DNA from: UBA940 sp031547885
GTDB lineage: Bacteria; Bacteroidota; Bacteroidia; Bacteroidales; Rikenellaceae
DNA: 64,000 bases
NCBI GenBank assembly: GCA_031547885.1
Contig: JAVBRO010000001.1
Span: 1 to 64,000 of the forward strand
Direction: 5' to 3'
Shown here: one piece after another, positions 51,259-59,750 of the stretch
Layout of the letters: every line of letters begins with the position of its first letter
Position numbering within the stretch: the stretch's first letter is position 1
Program-made: the position numbers and the translations under genes
Notes under the pieces: generated by a model
What the model saw: the letters and a program-made list of their open reading frames with translations, nothing else
Told to the model about the DNA's origin: nothing
The model's database searches: none

Positions 51259-52608
51259 CTATTCCATAAAAATCACCCTAAACCCCACATCGGTGCTGGT
51301 CCGGTACGCCTCATCGTACATTCGCGCCGCCGAGCGTAAGCCAAAATACGATAAGGGATAAGATCCCCCACGCTGTATCCTGTAACCTTCCGTCGATGAT
51401 GCCGGACCGGCGGGATCGGTCATCGTTGCGGCTTCCAGTTCGGCAAGGCTCGCCGCGCCGTAGTAGCGGCCATAATAATCGGAACACCACTCCGACGCAT
51501 TGCCGTAAATGTCGTACAGTCCCCAGGGACTGCCGGCTTTCAGCCCTACCGTATGGACAGGGCCTCCCGTTTGTGCAGGGTCGATGCCCGCCGCCGACAG
51601 TTGATAGGAAGTGAAATCCGACAGGACCATTCCGAACCATGCACAGTTATACAGCGGTTTTTGTTCACTAAGACCCTCGATGTCATAATCAGTCTTGATA
51701 TTCCCGAAAAAATACATGGTAGAGGTTGCACAGCGTGCCGCGAATTCCCATTGGGCTTCGGTAGGCAGCGCCCCGCCCACATAATCGGCAAACGCCTTTG
51801 CTCCCCACCACGATACCGACGTTACGGGCTTATTGGCATGATCGCCGCTCCTGGGCGCCCACTTCTGCTGGCTCTCCGACCAGAACAGCCCGTGATTGTA
51901 GCGTTCATCGCGGGTATTGAGAGGCTGCTCTTTGAGCAAGGTGCGCGTCGTGTAGTTTGTAACCGCCTTGGCTACCATGACACCGCCCTCCTCCGTGCCT
52001 TTTATACCCGCCTTATTGAGAAATTCGGCATATTGGGTGTTGGTCACTTCGTATTTCCCCATCCGGAAATTCCGGGTAAGTTTCACTTTATGCTTGAACT
52101 CGTTTCTTACAGAGGGGTATCCCGTAGGATGGTTGTAATCCAGCCTTTCATCTTCAATGGAAGTCTGAGGCCCCATCCAGAACTCCTGCCCCGCGGCATT
52201 GATCAGCACGGTTTCGATGGCAATGGAGGAGCTTTTCGCATCCTGTTCGATGGTTACTGTTTTGGTCGTTTTATTCGATCCGCTCCCTGCGGTAATGGTG
52301 ACATACATAGTTCGGGCGGAAGCGGTCGTGTTGGACTCGGCGACGATATCGAGTTCGGCATTGCCCGCCTCTCCCTGCATGGGAGACACGGTCAGCCATT
52401 GGCTTTCGCTGCGCGTTTCGCTCAACGATACCGTCCACGCGGCATTGGTCGTGAACGCGATTTTTGTCGAAGGATCGGCATTATCAAGCGTAATGGCCTG
52501 TTCTTCGTCAAACGGCAATTCAATTTCCGAAGCGGGCCCGTCCCCGCCGTTCTTACTGCACCCCCACAGCGCTGCGGCTGCGAAGAATGATATCAGTATC
52601 TTTTTCAT
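51259..52608 (-). CDS. BACON plus SUMF1/FGE-like lipoprotein
   Basis: A 449-residue lipoprotein (AALWGCSKNGG). A BACON-like domain spans about 40-125 (IAFTTNAAWTVSLSE...SQWLTVSPMQGEAGN...KTVTIEQDA). A formylglycine-generating-enzyme-like (SUMF1) fold spans about 135-448: FRMGKYEVTNTQYAEFL, PVTSVSWWGAKAFADYVGGALPTEAQWEFAAR, GLYDIYGNASEWCSDYYG and the terminal VGFRVIF. Exported Bacteroidetes SUMF1 proteins are generally not formylglycine enzymes; they use the C-type-lectin-like fold for binding. The catalytic Cys pair of true FGE was not recognised. It is cotranscribed with the genes on both sides (17-19 bp gaps). Confidence 0.85.
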   Translation of the reverse strand: MKKILISFFAAAALWGCSKNGGDGPASEIELPFDEEQAITLDNADPSTKIAFTTNAAWTVSLSETRSESQWLTVSPMQGEAGNAELDIVAESNTTASARTMYVTITAGSGSNKTTKTVTIEQDAKSSSIAIETVLINAAGQEFWMGPQTSIEDERLDYNHPTGYPSVRNEFKHKVKLTRNFRMGKYEVTNTQYAEFLNKAGIKGTEEGGVMVAKAVTNYTTRTLLKEQPLNTRDERYNHGLFWSESQQKWAPRSGDHANKPVTSVSWWGAKAFADYVGGALPTEAQWEFAARCATSTMYFFGNIKTDYDIEGLSEQKPLYNCAWFGMVLSDFTSYQLSAAGIDPAQTGGPVHTVGLKAGSPWGLYDIYGNASEWCSDYYGRYYGAASLAELEAATMTDPAGPASSTEGYRIQRGGSYPLSYFGLRSAARMYDEAYRTSTDVGFRVIFME

Positions 52609-52625
52609 ATTTATTCGTAGTTAAG

Positions 52626-53237
52626 TTAAAACCGCCATCCGGCGACGACCTGGATCACGCAGTTGTGGTTGGAGTAAGTCTGCCCTTCGATCGGGGCGGT
52701 GTAAGCGTCGTTGAAGCCGTACTGGAAGGCGGCGGAGAGGTTGAGCCCCACTTTGAACTGGTAGCCCAGGCCCGCCAGGCCCGCAATGGCGAAGGAGTTG
52801 AAGTCGTCCTTGATGTCGTTGTTCTGCGACTCCTGGCCCGAAGCGCTGAGATGGTTCTTTGCCGAGAGCAGGAATCCGAATTGCGGCCCGGCGAAGATGT
52901 TGAAACCGCCCGCCGCATAACATTTGAACGTCAAGGGGATATTCAGGTAGTCGGCCTTGATGACGCTTTTGACCTGCAGGCCGCCTTCGGCCTCCCATTT
53001 GTCCTTTACGCCCTGGGCGGAATACATCACCGCCGCCTCGACGGCCAGTATCCGGGCAAATTTGTATTCGGCAAAGGCTCCGACATTAATTCCGATGCGC
53101 GGCGTGGGGGCCTCTGTCACGTCGCCGCTGACCATCGAAATGTTCATGCCGACTTTGGGGCCGAAGCCGAAATTCTGTGCGTAAGAAAAGCCTGCCGTCA
53201 AAACAGCGGCTGCGAGTGTGATGGCGATCTTTTTCAT
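52626..53237 (-). CDS. PorT-family outer-membrane beta-barrel protein
   Basis: A 203-residue exported beta-barrel with a type I signal peptide (MKKIAITLAAAVLTAGFSYAQNFGFG). The pattern of alternating strands (FGPKVGMNISMV, IGINVGAFAEYKFARILAVEAAVMYSAQG, YLNIPLTFKCYAAGGFNIFAGPQFGFLL, IAGLAGLGYQFKVGLNLSAAFQYGF) and the terminal aromatic (VVAGWRF) are typical of PorT-like outer-membrane proteins. It is the first gene of the secreted operon, divergent from the sensor kinase. It may be an outer-membrane base for the following lipoproteins; that is inference from order only. Confidence 0.88.
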   Translation of the reverse strand: MKKIAITLAAAVLTAGFSYAQNFGFGPKVGMNISMVSGDVTEAPTPRIGINVGAFAEYKFARILAVEAAVMYSAQGVKDKWEAEGGLQVKSVIKADYLNIPLTFKCYAAGGFNIFAGPQFGFLLSAKNHLSASGQESQNNDIKDDFNSFAIAGLAGLGYQFKVGLNLSAAFQYGFNDAYTAPIEGQTYSNHNCVIQVVAGWRF

Positions 53238-53275
53238 AGTCGTTACTTTTTAGGTTTGAGTAATGTTCGTGTTCC

Positions 53276-53306
53276 TAAAAATAACTCTCCGCCTGCGATC
53301 AGGCAA
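53276..53306 (-). promoter_or_regulatory. Possible promoter of the secreted four-gene operon
   Basis: On the minus strand, TTG at 53304-53306, 20 bp, then TATTTTTA at 53276-53283 (one mismatch to TAnnTTTG), about 40 bp from the porin-like gene ATG. Confidence 0.45.
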
Positions 53307-53379
53307 GCGTTTGAAGCCCCCTTTCACCAACCGCCCCGCAGAATGCATGAACCGCCCGATAGAAAACATGAATTTTTTA

Positions 53380-53387
53380 TATCTTTG
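53380..53387 (+). promoter_or_regulatory. -7 box of the sensor kinase gene
   Basis: TATCTTTG ends 24 bp before the ATG at 53412. No clear -33 element was found. Confidence 0.5.
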
Positions 53388-53411
53388 TGAGAACACCTGA
53401 ACTTCCGGCCT

Positions 53412-56300
53412 ATGAAACACATATCAGCCCTCTTTTTCCTATGTGCTTTCTGCGCTTCCGCGGCCCCGGCTGCGGATGTTATGCATACCGAATATGCCTG
53501 CCGCCGCTACACGACCGAAGACGGTCTTCCCGGAATGACAGTGGAGTGCGTGCGCCAGGACGGCGACGGGTTCATCTGGACGGGCGGCTCGACGGGACTG
53601 GCACGTTTCGACGGTTTCGGCTTCCGATCCTACACCGAAGGGCGCACGCCCAACATCGTGCTGCTGACAACGGACGAAGATGGACGCATCATGGCCCTTT
53701 CGCACAAATACATCTACACACCCGATGAGCGGACCGACAGTATGCGCCGCCGCCCGGTCCCCGACGGATACGGAATGACTCAGCGGCTTTCGGGCGCCCT
53801 GCCGCCGGGTTACAGCATATTTTACATTGACGGCTACGAACGGAAAGCCCTGTTCGCCATCCGCGACACGGCTATGGTCGCAGCGGCGCACCATCCCGAC
53901 CTCGATGCGCTCGAAGACCTCCACAAAGCGTATTACGATCCGGCGGAGAACCTGCTCTACCTGCCGGGGAACGAAGGAATCAGCGTGATCCGCGACAGCG
54001 TCCGGACGGCGTTTTATCCCGGCGTCCGCGCACGGGCGTTCGTCCGGTATGAAGGTGCGCTGTGGGCCGTGGCGCAGGACGGATTCTACCGGCTGGACGG
54101 CGGGAAGTTCGTGCGCGTGACCCCCTATGAAATAGACGAATGGACGGGGTTCGTCTCCGCCTGCGACGACGGCCGGGGCGGCATCCTGTTCCGGGATTTC
54201 AACACGCTCTACCGGTACAGCGGCGGGCTTGTGGAGAAGATATTCACAGCCAACGCCATCCGCGATTTTCTGGTCGACGCCGAGGGCAATATCTGGGTGG
54301 CCACCTACCAGGGGCTTTACAACCTTTTCCGCCTCAATTTCCGCAATTACACTCTTGCCGATCCGGACGACGTGGTCCGCTGCGCCGTGTGGGACCCCGC
54401 CGGCAAACGCATCCTGGCCGGGTCGCTCAACGGAGAACTGGTCGAGATCCGGGACGGCGCGATAAGCGGACTCTCTTATCCGGCAAATCCTTACGGCGCG
54501 GCCTTCTTCGACACCTATCCGGCGGCGGTCGGCGGGGCGGTCTATCTGCCGGGACCGGGCGATCTGCTCGAGGTACGCGGCGGCCGGGCGCGGTGGATGG
54601 GTCTGCCTCTTTACGATCCCTATACCTCGGTGACCCCGCTTCCCGGCGGCGGTCTGGTTACGGGCGGACAGGACCTGTTCTACCGGATAGACGGCAATGG
54701 GAAAATCATGGGAGAGTACGACTCTGACATGCTGGGGCAATCCGTATATGCCCGTCCCTGCGTCGATGCCGGGGGACGTCTCTGGTGGGGCGGGGGCAAA
54801 GGGGTGACGGTAACCGATGGGGAGAGCATCGTGACCAGGATCACGGACGCGCAGGCGGCCCTATGCCTGGTGATGAACGCCGATGACCGTGGACGTGTAT
54901 GGCTGGCTTCCGAGAACCGCCTTCTCCGTCAGCGGGGCGACACGGTCGAACTGGTGAGGGAGTTCCCCTCGCAGCTCACCAACATCCATTTTACACGCTC
55001 GGGCCTGATGCTGGTGGGGACGCTACGGGGACTTTTCATCTTCGACAAAGAGATGGAGCACTACGCATTCTGCGACCACCAGAACGGCTACACAGGTATA
55101 GAACCGATGAAGGCCGCCGCGGCCGAGGATGACGAAGGCAATCTGTGGCTCCCGTCGTCGTCGGGTCTGGTGCGCTTCGACCCCGGACAACTGCTTTACG
55201 AACAGCCCGCACCGCGCCTCCACCTGCTGGGGGTGTGGTCGTCGCGGGACAACATAGCATGGCAGAAAGAAGGCCCTGCCGCGCTGCGCCTGGGGCACCG
55301 GCAGCGAAACCTGCGTTTCGAATATATCGGCCTGTCGTATTCGGCGGCGCAGAACGTGCGCTACCGCTACCGGCTGGACGGACTGCAGGACGAATGGTCG
55401 CAGCCCACCGCCTCGCGAGAGGTGTCGTTCAACAACCTCGCCCCCGGCCGCTACACCTTCCGGCTGACGGCCGACGCCGGGGTGGAAGGGACGCAGACGG
55501 GCGAAATCGCCGCGACGGTCGAGATACGTCCGGCGCTGTGGCAGACATGGTGGTTCCGCATCGCGGCTGCTGTATTGTTGCTGGCCGGGTTCACATGGAC
55601 CGTCAGCCGCTACGTAAGCCGCAGGCATGCCGCCCGTGTCGCCGCCGCCGACCGCGAACGCGAAATGAACGAACTGCGCGTGCAGTCCGTGCGCCTGCGC
55701 TCGATCCCTCATTTCAATGCCAACGTGCTGGCAGGCATCGAGTACGTGGTCATGCAGCAGAGCCGCGAAGAGGCCAACCGCCTGCTGTCGCTCTACTCGG
55801 CCTTTACCAACCGCACTCTGCAGGAGATCGACCGCCCGTGCCGCACCCTGCGCGAAGAGGCCGACTATGTGCGCCTCTACCTCGAACTGGAAAAGATGCG
55901 CTACGGCGACAAACTATCTTACCTGATCGAGATCGACCCTGCGGCCGACCACGATGCGATGATCCCGAACATGGTGCTGCATACTTACGCCGAAAATGCC
56001 GTCAAGCACGGTATCCGCGGTAAAAAAACTCCGGGCTGCGTGACCGTCCGGGCCAGGGCGCAGGACGGGGGCGTACTTCTGACTGTCGGGGACGACGGCA
56101 TAGGCCGCGAAGCCGCGCGCCGGCGCGATCCGGACCGCAAGGGGCACGGCCTGACCATCCTCTCGCGCCAGATCGAGCTTTACAACCAGCAGAACAAAGG
56201 CCGGATCGTACAGACCGTGACCGACCTTGCGGATGACGAAGGCCGCCCTTGCGGAACGCTGGTCGAACTTTTCGTACCTTACGGCTACAAATACATGTGA
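53412..56300 (+). CDS. Sensor histidine kinase with periplasmic two-component propeller (LytS-type kinase)
   Basis: A 962-residue inner-membrane sensor. The signal peptide (about 1-20) is followed by a large periplasmic region with Reg_prop propeller repeats (YTTEDGLPGMTVECVRQDGDGFIWTGG, then GNIWVATYQGLYNLF, GNLWLPSSSGLVRF) and a Y_Y_Y domain (YRYRLDGLQDEWSQ...FNNLAPGRYTF). One transmembrane helix lies at about 712-735, followed by a HisKA_7TM/LytS-type His_kinase domain. The phosphoacceptor is His767 in RSIPHFNANVLAGIEYVV, an unusual variant of the NPHFLFN box. The ATPase N-box is N853MVLHTYAENAVKHG, with a G-box GDDGIGRE. The response regulator gene starts 2 bp after its stop. It probably senses a surface-derived ligand. 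Confidence 0.9.
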   Translation: MKHISALFFLCAFCASAAPAADVMHTEYACRRYTTEDGLPGMTVECVRQDGDGFIWTGGSTGLARFDGFGFRSYTEGRTPNIVLLTTDEDGRIMALSHKYIYTPDERTDSMRRRPVPDGYGMTQRLSGALPPGYSIFYIDGYERKALFAIRDTAMVAAAHHPDLDALEDLHKAYYDPAENLLYLPGNEGISVIRDSVRTAFYPGVRARAFVRYEGALWAVAQDGFYRLDGGKFVRVTPYEIDEWTGFVSACDDGRGGILFRDFNTLYRYSGGLVEKIFTANAIRDFLVDAEGNIWVATYQGLYNLFRLNFRNYTLADPDDVVRCAVWDPAGKRILAGSLNGELVEIRDGAISGLSYPANPYGAAFFDTYPAAVGGAVYLPGPGDLLEVRGGRARWMGLPLYDPYTSVTPLPGGGLVTGGQDLFYRIDGNGKIMGEYDSDMLGQSVYARPCVDAGGRLWWGGGKGVTVTDGESIVTRITDAQAALCLVMNADDRGRVWLASENRLLRQRGDTVELVREFPSQLTNIHFTRSGLMLVGTLRGLFIFDKEMEHYAFCDHQNGYTGIEPMKAAAAEDDEGNLWLPSSSGLVRFDPGQLLYEQPAPRLHLLGVWSSRDNIAWQKEGPAALRLGHRQRNLRFEYIGLSYSAAQNVRYRYRLDGLQDEWSQPTASREVSFNNLAPGRYTFRLTADAGVEGTQTGEIAATVEIRPALWQTWWFRIAAAVLLLAGFTWTVSRYVSRRHAARVAAADREREMNELRVQSVRLRSIPHFNANVLAGIEYVVMQQSREEANRLLSLYSAFTNRTLQEIDRPCRTLREEADYVRLYLELEKMRYGDKLSYLIEIDPAADHDAMIPNMVLHTYAENAVKHGIRGKKTPGCVTVRARAQDGGVLLTVGDDGIGREAARRRDPDRKGHGLTILSRQIELYNQQNKGRIVQTVTDLADDEGRPCGTLVELFVPYGYKYM

Positions 56301-56302
56301 TT

Positions 56303-57055
56303 ATGGAGAAACTGCGTGCGATAATCGTCGAGGACGAGCGGATGCCCCGCCTCTCGCTGGCCGAAAAACTGGCATCGTACCACCCTTCGATAGAGGTGGT
56401 CGATATGTGTGAGGATTGCGATGCGGCGCTGGAGAGCATCCTGCGCCTGCGCCCCGACCTGCTGTTCCTGGATATCGAACTGCCGGAAAAAAATTCGCTC
56501 TGGCTCCTCGAAAAGCTGCGCGAAGTGTCGACCATGCCCCTGCCGCACATCATCTTCACCACGGCCTTCAGCGATTCGAAATATCTTATGCAGGCGATCA
56601 AATTCCAGGCGGCGGATTACCTTCTGAAGCCCGTGTCGCTGGACGAACTTGCGTCGGCTATCCGCAAAGTGCATGAAAAGAGCGGGAAAGGCTCCACGGA
56701 CACGACCGGCTCCGCACTATCCCGCCGCTTCGCCTTTAAAACGATGCATTCGGTTCTGAGCCTCGCCTGCGAGGATTTCGTTTACTGCGAGGCGGACGGC
56801 TGTTACAGCCGCCTTTTTACCGCAGCAGGCGCGGAAGAGGCCGTTTTCGAACGGCTGGGCGAGATCGAGGCGCGGATCGCGGGCGGCAGCATCGTACGTG
56901 CCGGCCGTAAATACCTGGTCAATACCGATTATGTTTATAAGCTCGATACCCGCGCATCGGTCTGCCGGCTGCGCCTGCCGTCGGGCTCCACAATCGATAT
57001 CACCCTCTCGGAAGGCGGTATGGAAACAGTGATGCATGCAGTCAGTGCGACCTGA
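56303..57055 (+). CDS. LytTR-family response regulator
   Basis: A 250-residue cytoplasmic regulator starting at MEKLRAIIVEDE; an upstream in-frame ATG inside the kinase gene is rejected. The receiver domain has the acidic pair Glu10/Asp11, phosphoacceptor Asp57 in LLFLDIELPEK, Thr87 and Lys109 in LLKPVS. The C-terminal LytTR DNA-binding domain begins at about 153 (FKTMHSVLSLACEDFVYCEADGCYSRLF...GGSIVRAGRKYLVNTDYVYKL). It is cotranscribed with the kinase (2-bp gap). Targets may be the divergent secreted operon at 47651-53237 or the SusC/SusD locus; LytTR direct-repeat sites could not be identified by eye. Confidence 0.92.
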   Translation: MEKLRAIIVEDERMPRLSLAEKLASYHPSIEVVDMCEDCDAALESILRLRPDLLFLDIELPEKNSLWLLEKLREVSTMPLPHIIFTTAFSDSKYLMQAIKFQAADYLLKPVSLDELASAIRKVHEKSGKGSTDTTGSALSRRFAFKTMHSVLSLACEDFVYCEADGCYSRLFTAAGAEEAVFERLGEIEARIAGGSIVRAGRKYLVNTDYVYKLDTRASVCRLRLPSGSTIDITLSEGGMETVMHAVSAT

Positions 57056-57128
57056 CGTCTGATGACTTTCAAATCGATTTCTTTTCGAGGGCCTGACAAC
57101 GTCATCCGCCCGCTTTACGAAACCTTTT

Positions 57129-57203
57129 GCGATGCGTACCTCCGGGAAGTGCAGTAGACTTCAAGATAAACCGCATTAACTATCCCCGGAAGGTACGTAT
57201 CGC
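57129..57203. repeat. Long inverted repeat between convergent genes
   Basis: GCGATGCGTACCTCCGGG (57129-57146) pairs with CCCCGGAAGGTACGTATCGC (57184-57203) with two mismatches or a bulge, enclosing a loop of about 37 nt. It lies between the convergent response regulator and FISUMP genes and may act as a bidirectional transcription barrier. No gene is seen in 57056-57270. Confidence 0.65.
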
Positions 57204-57270
57204 AGTAAGGATGACGGACAGGGGATTTTCCCCCTCTGAACACTTATACCCCCGCCCGCTCCTTATGTGG

Positions 57271-58779
57271 TTAATAGTTGGCCACGCACCTTACGCTATA
57301 GGCATTCATGCTGTTTTCCCATCCCCTCGAGAAGTTGTTGCTGTTGTAGCCGACGGTCATGCGCAGGTTCCGCTTATCCGAATTTATCGCAGCCACCCAA
57401 TGGTATGAGTATCTTCCGAATTCCGAGAAAGCCGCGTTGATGTACTGCCCCGAAGGGATCAGGTCGAACTGGATCTCCGCTATGTCGTCCGGATAATAGA
57501 GCGGGTAATAGGCGGCCGGGAAATTGGCGTTGCCGCCGTAATAGAACGTCGTTCCGTTGTCGGGTATGCCGGTGATGTTCCATAAGCCGTCGGTACCGTC
57601 GATCTTGGGTCCGCTGCCGCGCAGGTATCCGCCTACGGCGCCGTGGGTCGTCAGATTGAACGCCGTGGTAGGTCCGTCGGTGGTTTCCCGGTTGGGCGGC
57701 ATGTAGATTCCCGCCATGGCATCGCCTACTTCTTTCAGAGAATTTTTCAGAAGACCGAAATCCTGGGCGATGCCCAACGGAAGGTCGTAGCGGTCGTAGG
57801 CGTTCGGAACGTGCCACCCTTCAGGACAGATCCCCCGGAACTGGACGTTGTGCGACGATATGGTATTGTTCAGTATGTAGCTGCTGCCGACGTCGTCGGT
57901 CCCGCTCGAGTCATAGGCATACGGATTATCATCGACCGTGGCGCCGGCTTTACCGGTCATCGTTTCGTGCCACGTGTAAAGACGGCCGTGACGCACTTCG
58001 AGGGTCTGGTCGTTGTTGTAAATGAGTCCAATAAGACCGTCCTCACCTGCGTACCGGAGGTTCTCGACCATCCAGGTCTTGCCGCCGTAGCGCATCGTCT
58101 TGTAGGTGGCGCCGCCGTATTTAAGAGGAAGCACGCACAGCATGCGTTCGTAGTGGTGGGTCTCTTCGAAGCCGTTTTTATTGGTCGTCTTCAGCGAAAC
58201 GGCGTCGGCAGGAATGTTCACCGACTCGCCCGTCACTTTGACCTGTATGCGCGTGGAGCCCTGGCCGTCCACTATCTCGAGACCCGAACCGGACGGCACG
58301 CTCCATGCGTATGACGAGATCGTTTCGTCGTCCGCCACATAGAAGAAGAACTGCTGGTTTTTTTCAACCGTAAGGGAGCCGCTCAGCGACGTCTTCACGT
58401 AAGCCTCGCGGACCGGCGCCGTAACGCTGATGGCTTTGTAGAAGGTGCGGACGTAGCTCGAACCCGCCGAGTTATACGCCTTCACCGATATTTCGCCGGC
58501 GGAAATAGTCCCTTCCTCTTTGGCGTATACGGTTATTTTAGGTTCCGACCCGCCCGAAACCACTTCAAGTATCGCGGGCAGAGTCCAGATATAGTAATCC
58601 ACCTGGCCCTCGACCGGAACCACAAGGTCGAATGAGACGCCCATGCTGACGATCAGGTTGTCTCCCAGGCTCGTCGTAATGAAATCGGGTTGCGGCGGAA
58701 CGCCCTGGTCGTCGCCGCAGCCCGTCAGGATAAGCAGCGACGCCGCTCCTGACAATACTATTTTTACAAGATGTTTCAT
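57271..58779 (-). CDS. FISUMP-domain lipoprotein
   Basis: A 502-residue lipoprotein (LLILTGCGDDQG). The N-terminal 230 residues are Ig/PKD-like strands (IDYYIW-type tryptophan-strand pattern in GQVDYYIWTLPA and ISSYAWSVPSG). The C-terminal part matches the Fibrobacter succinogenes major paralogous (FISUMP) domain: YKTMRYGGKTWMVENLRYAG, QFRGICPEGWHVPNAYD, and the terminal NAYSVRCVANY. FISUMP proteins are exported in Bacteroidetes and Fibrobacteres, with no defined enzymatic activity. It is the last gene of the SusC/SusD-led group, 27 bp after the isomerase-like gene. Confidence 0.86.
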   Translation of the reverse strand: MKHLVKIVLSGAASLLILTGCGDDQGVPPQPDFITTSLGDNLIVSMGVSFDLVVPVEGQVDYYIWTLPAILEVVSGGSEPKITVYAKEEGTISAGEISVKAYNSAGSSYVRTFYKAISVTAPVREAYVKTSLSGSLTVEKNQQFFFYVADDETISSYAWSVPSGSGLEIVDGQGSTRIQVKVTGESVNIPADAVSLKTTNKNGFEETHHYERMLCVLPLKYGGATYKTMRYGGKTWMVENLRYAGEDGLIGLIYNNDQTLEVRHGRLYTWHETMTGKAGATVDDNPYAYDSSGTDDVGSSYILNNTISSHNVQFRGICPEGWHVPNAYDRYDLPLGIAQDFGLLKNSLKEVGDAMAGIYMPPNRETTDGPTTAFNLTTHGAVGGYLRGSGPKIDGTDGLWNITGIPDNGTTFYYGGNANFPAAYYPLYYPDDIAEIQFDLIPSGQYINAAFSEFGRYSYHWVAAINSDKRNLRMTVGYNSNNFSRGWENSMNAYSVRCVANY

Positions 58780-58806
58780 AAATCACTTCTTTTTTAGTTT
58801 TTTCAG

Positions 58807-59706
58807 TTATTTCTTGCCGTCCTGCGCCAGACGCACGCGCATGGCTTCCCATGTATCGGCCACCTCGCGGTAGCTGTCGTATTTGCCTGCCTCGAAAAGG
58901 AACACCCCGTCATAACCGCCCGCGGCTATGGCCGATATGACCTCTTCCCACTCGATCACCCCGCCGCCCATGAGCCAGTGCCTCTCGTCCACCATGTCGT
59001 AGTCCGAGACATGAAGGCTTTTGATGGCGGAACCCATGCTGCGCGCGAAATCCTGAGGGGTCTCTTTGAGCAGGTGGTTGGTGTCGAAACAGACCCCGAT
59101 GGAAGGATCTACCGCTGCAAGCAGGCGGTGCATCTCCACGGAAGTGTTGCCCAGACATGTACGCGGCAGATCTTCGATGAGCAGCTGCGCGCCTGTCTCC
59201 GCAGCGTATGGCGCCAGTGCGTTGAGAGACCTGACGGCGGCCTGGAATTTCGCCTCGCGATCTTCGTCCGTAATGGGTTCGTAGCTGGCGTGCAGGATGA
59301 ATTTCCGCGGCTCCAGCGGGGCGGCCATTTCGATAAGGGCGCCGACGTCGGCAACGTTCCTTTGCCGCAGCTCTTCATCGGTGTCGCTCGGGTCCCAATC
59401 CCTGCCGTAGGGCAGGTGTACCGACCACACCGAAATACCTGCATTGGCAGCGTCCGTGCGGAAACGCTCTATCTCATCGATGCGCTCTTCGGCCGGCATA
59501 TCCCTCTTGCGGGGGAAGACAACCTCGACCCAGTCGAATCCGGCTTCTTTTACCTCGGCCAGCTTTTCGACCGGGGTCTGTATGCCGATAGATATACCCA
59601 TCGGCCAGCTTTCGTAGGCATCCGGTACGCTTTTCTTATTCCCGGAGCATCCTGCCGCTATAAATGCAAGCAGAAGCCCCGATGCTGTGATCACTGATCC
59701 GTTCAT
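58807..59706 (-). CDS. Lipoprotein with xylose-isomerase-like TIM barrel (sugar phosphate isomerase/epimerase family)
   Basis: A 299-residue protein starting at MNGSVITASGLLLAFIAAGCSGN; upstream in-frame starts precede the signal peptide and are rejected. The lipoprotein signal puts it in the periplasm or on the outer membrane, unusual for an AP endonuclease-2/xylose isomerase-like fold. Barrel elements are visible: ISIGIQTPVEKLAEVKEAGFDWVEVVFP, SVHLPYG, KFILHASYEPI, LLIEDLPRTCLGNT, GVCFDTNHLLKE, IKSLHVSDYDM and GGVIEWEEVISAI. Putative metal ligands are the Glu, Asp and His at these strand ends. The substrate is presumably a free sugar or inositol imported by the neighbouring SusC/SusD pair. 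Confidence 0.83.
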   Translation of the reverse strand: MNGSVITASGLLLAFIAAGCSGNKKSVPDAYESWPMGISIGIQTPVEKLAEVKEAGFDWVEVVFPRKRDMPAEERIDEIERFRTDAANAGISVWSVHLPYGRDWDPSDTDEELRQRNVADVGALIEMAAPLEPRKFILHASYEPITDEDREAKFQAAVRSLNALAPYAAETGAQLLIEDLPRTCLGNTSVEMHRLLAAVDPSIGVCFDTNHLLKETPQDFARSMGSAIKSLHVSDYDMVDERHWLMGGGVIEWEEVISAIAAGGYDGVFLFEAGKYDSYREVADTWEAMRVRLAQDGKK

Positions 59707-59750
59707 TTTTATTGCGATTCGTTTTCGTGTGTTACACGCTGCCGGAGCCG

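Noticed and set aside
51259..52608. True formylglycine-generating enzyme that would activate sulfatases
   Set aside because: The protein is an exported lipoprotein with a BACON domain and no recognised catalytic Cys pair; only the fold is shared.
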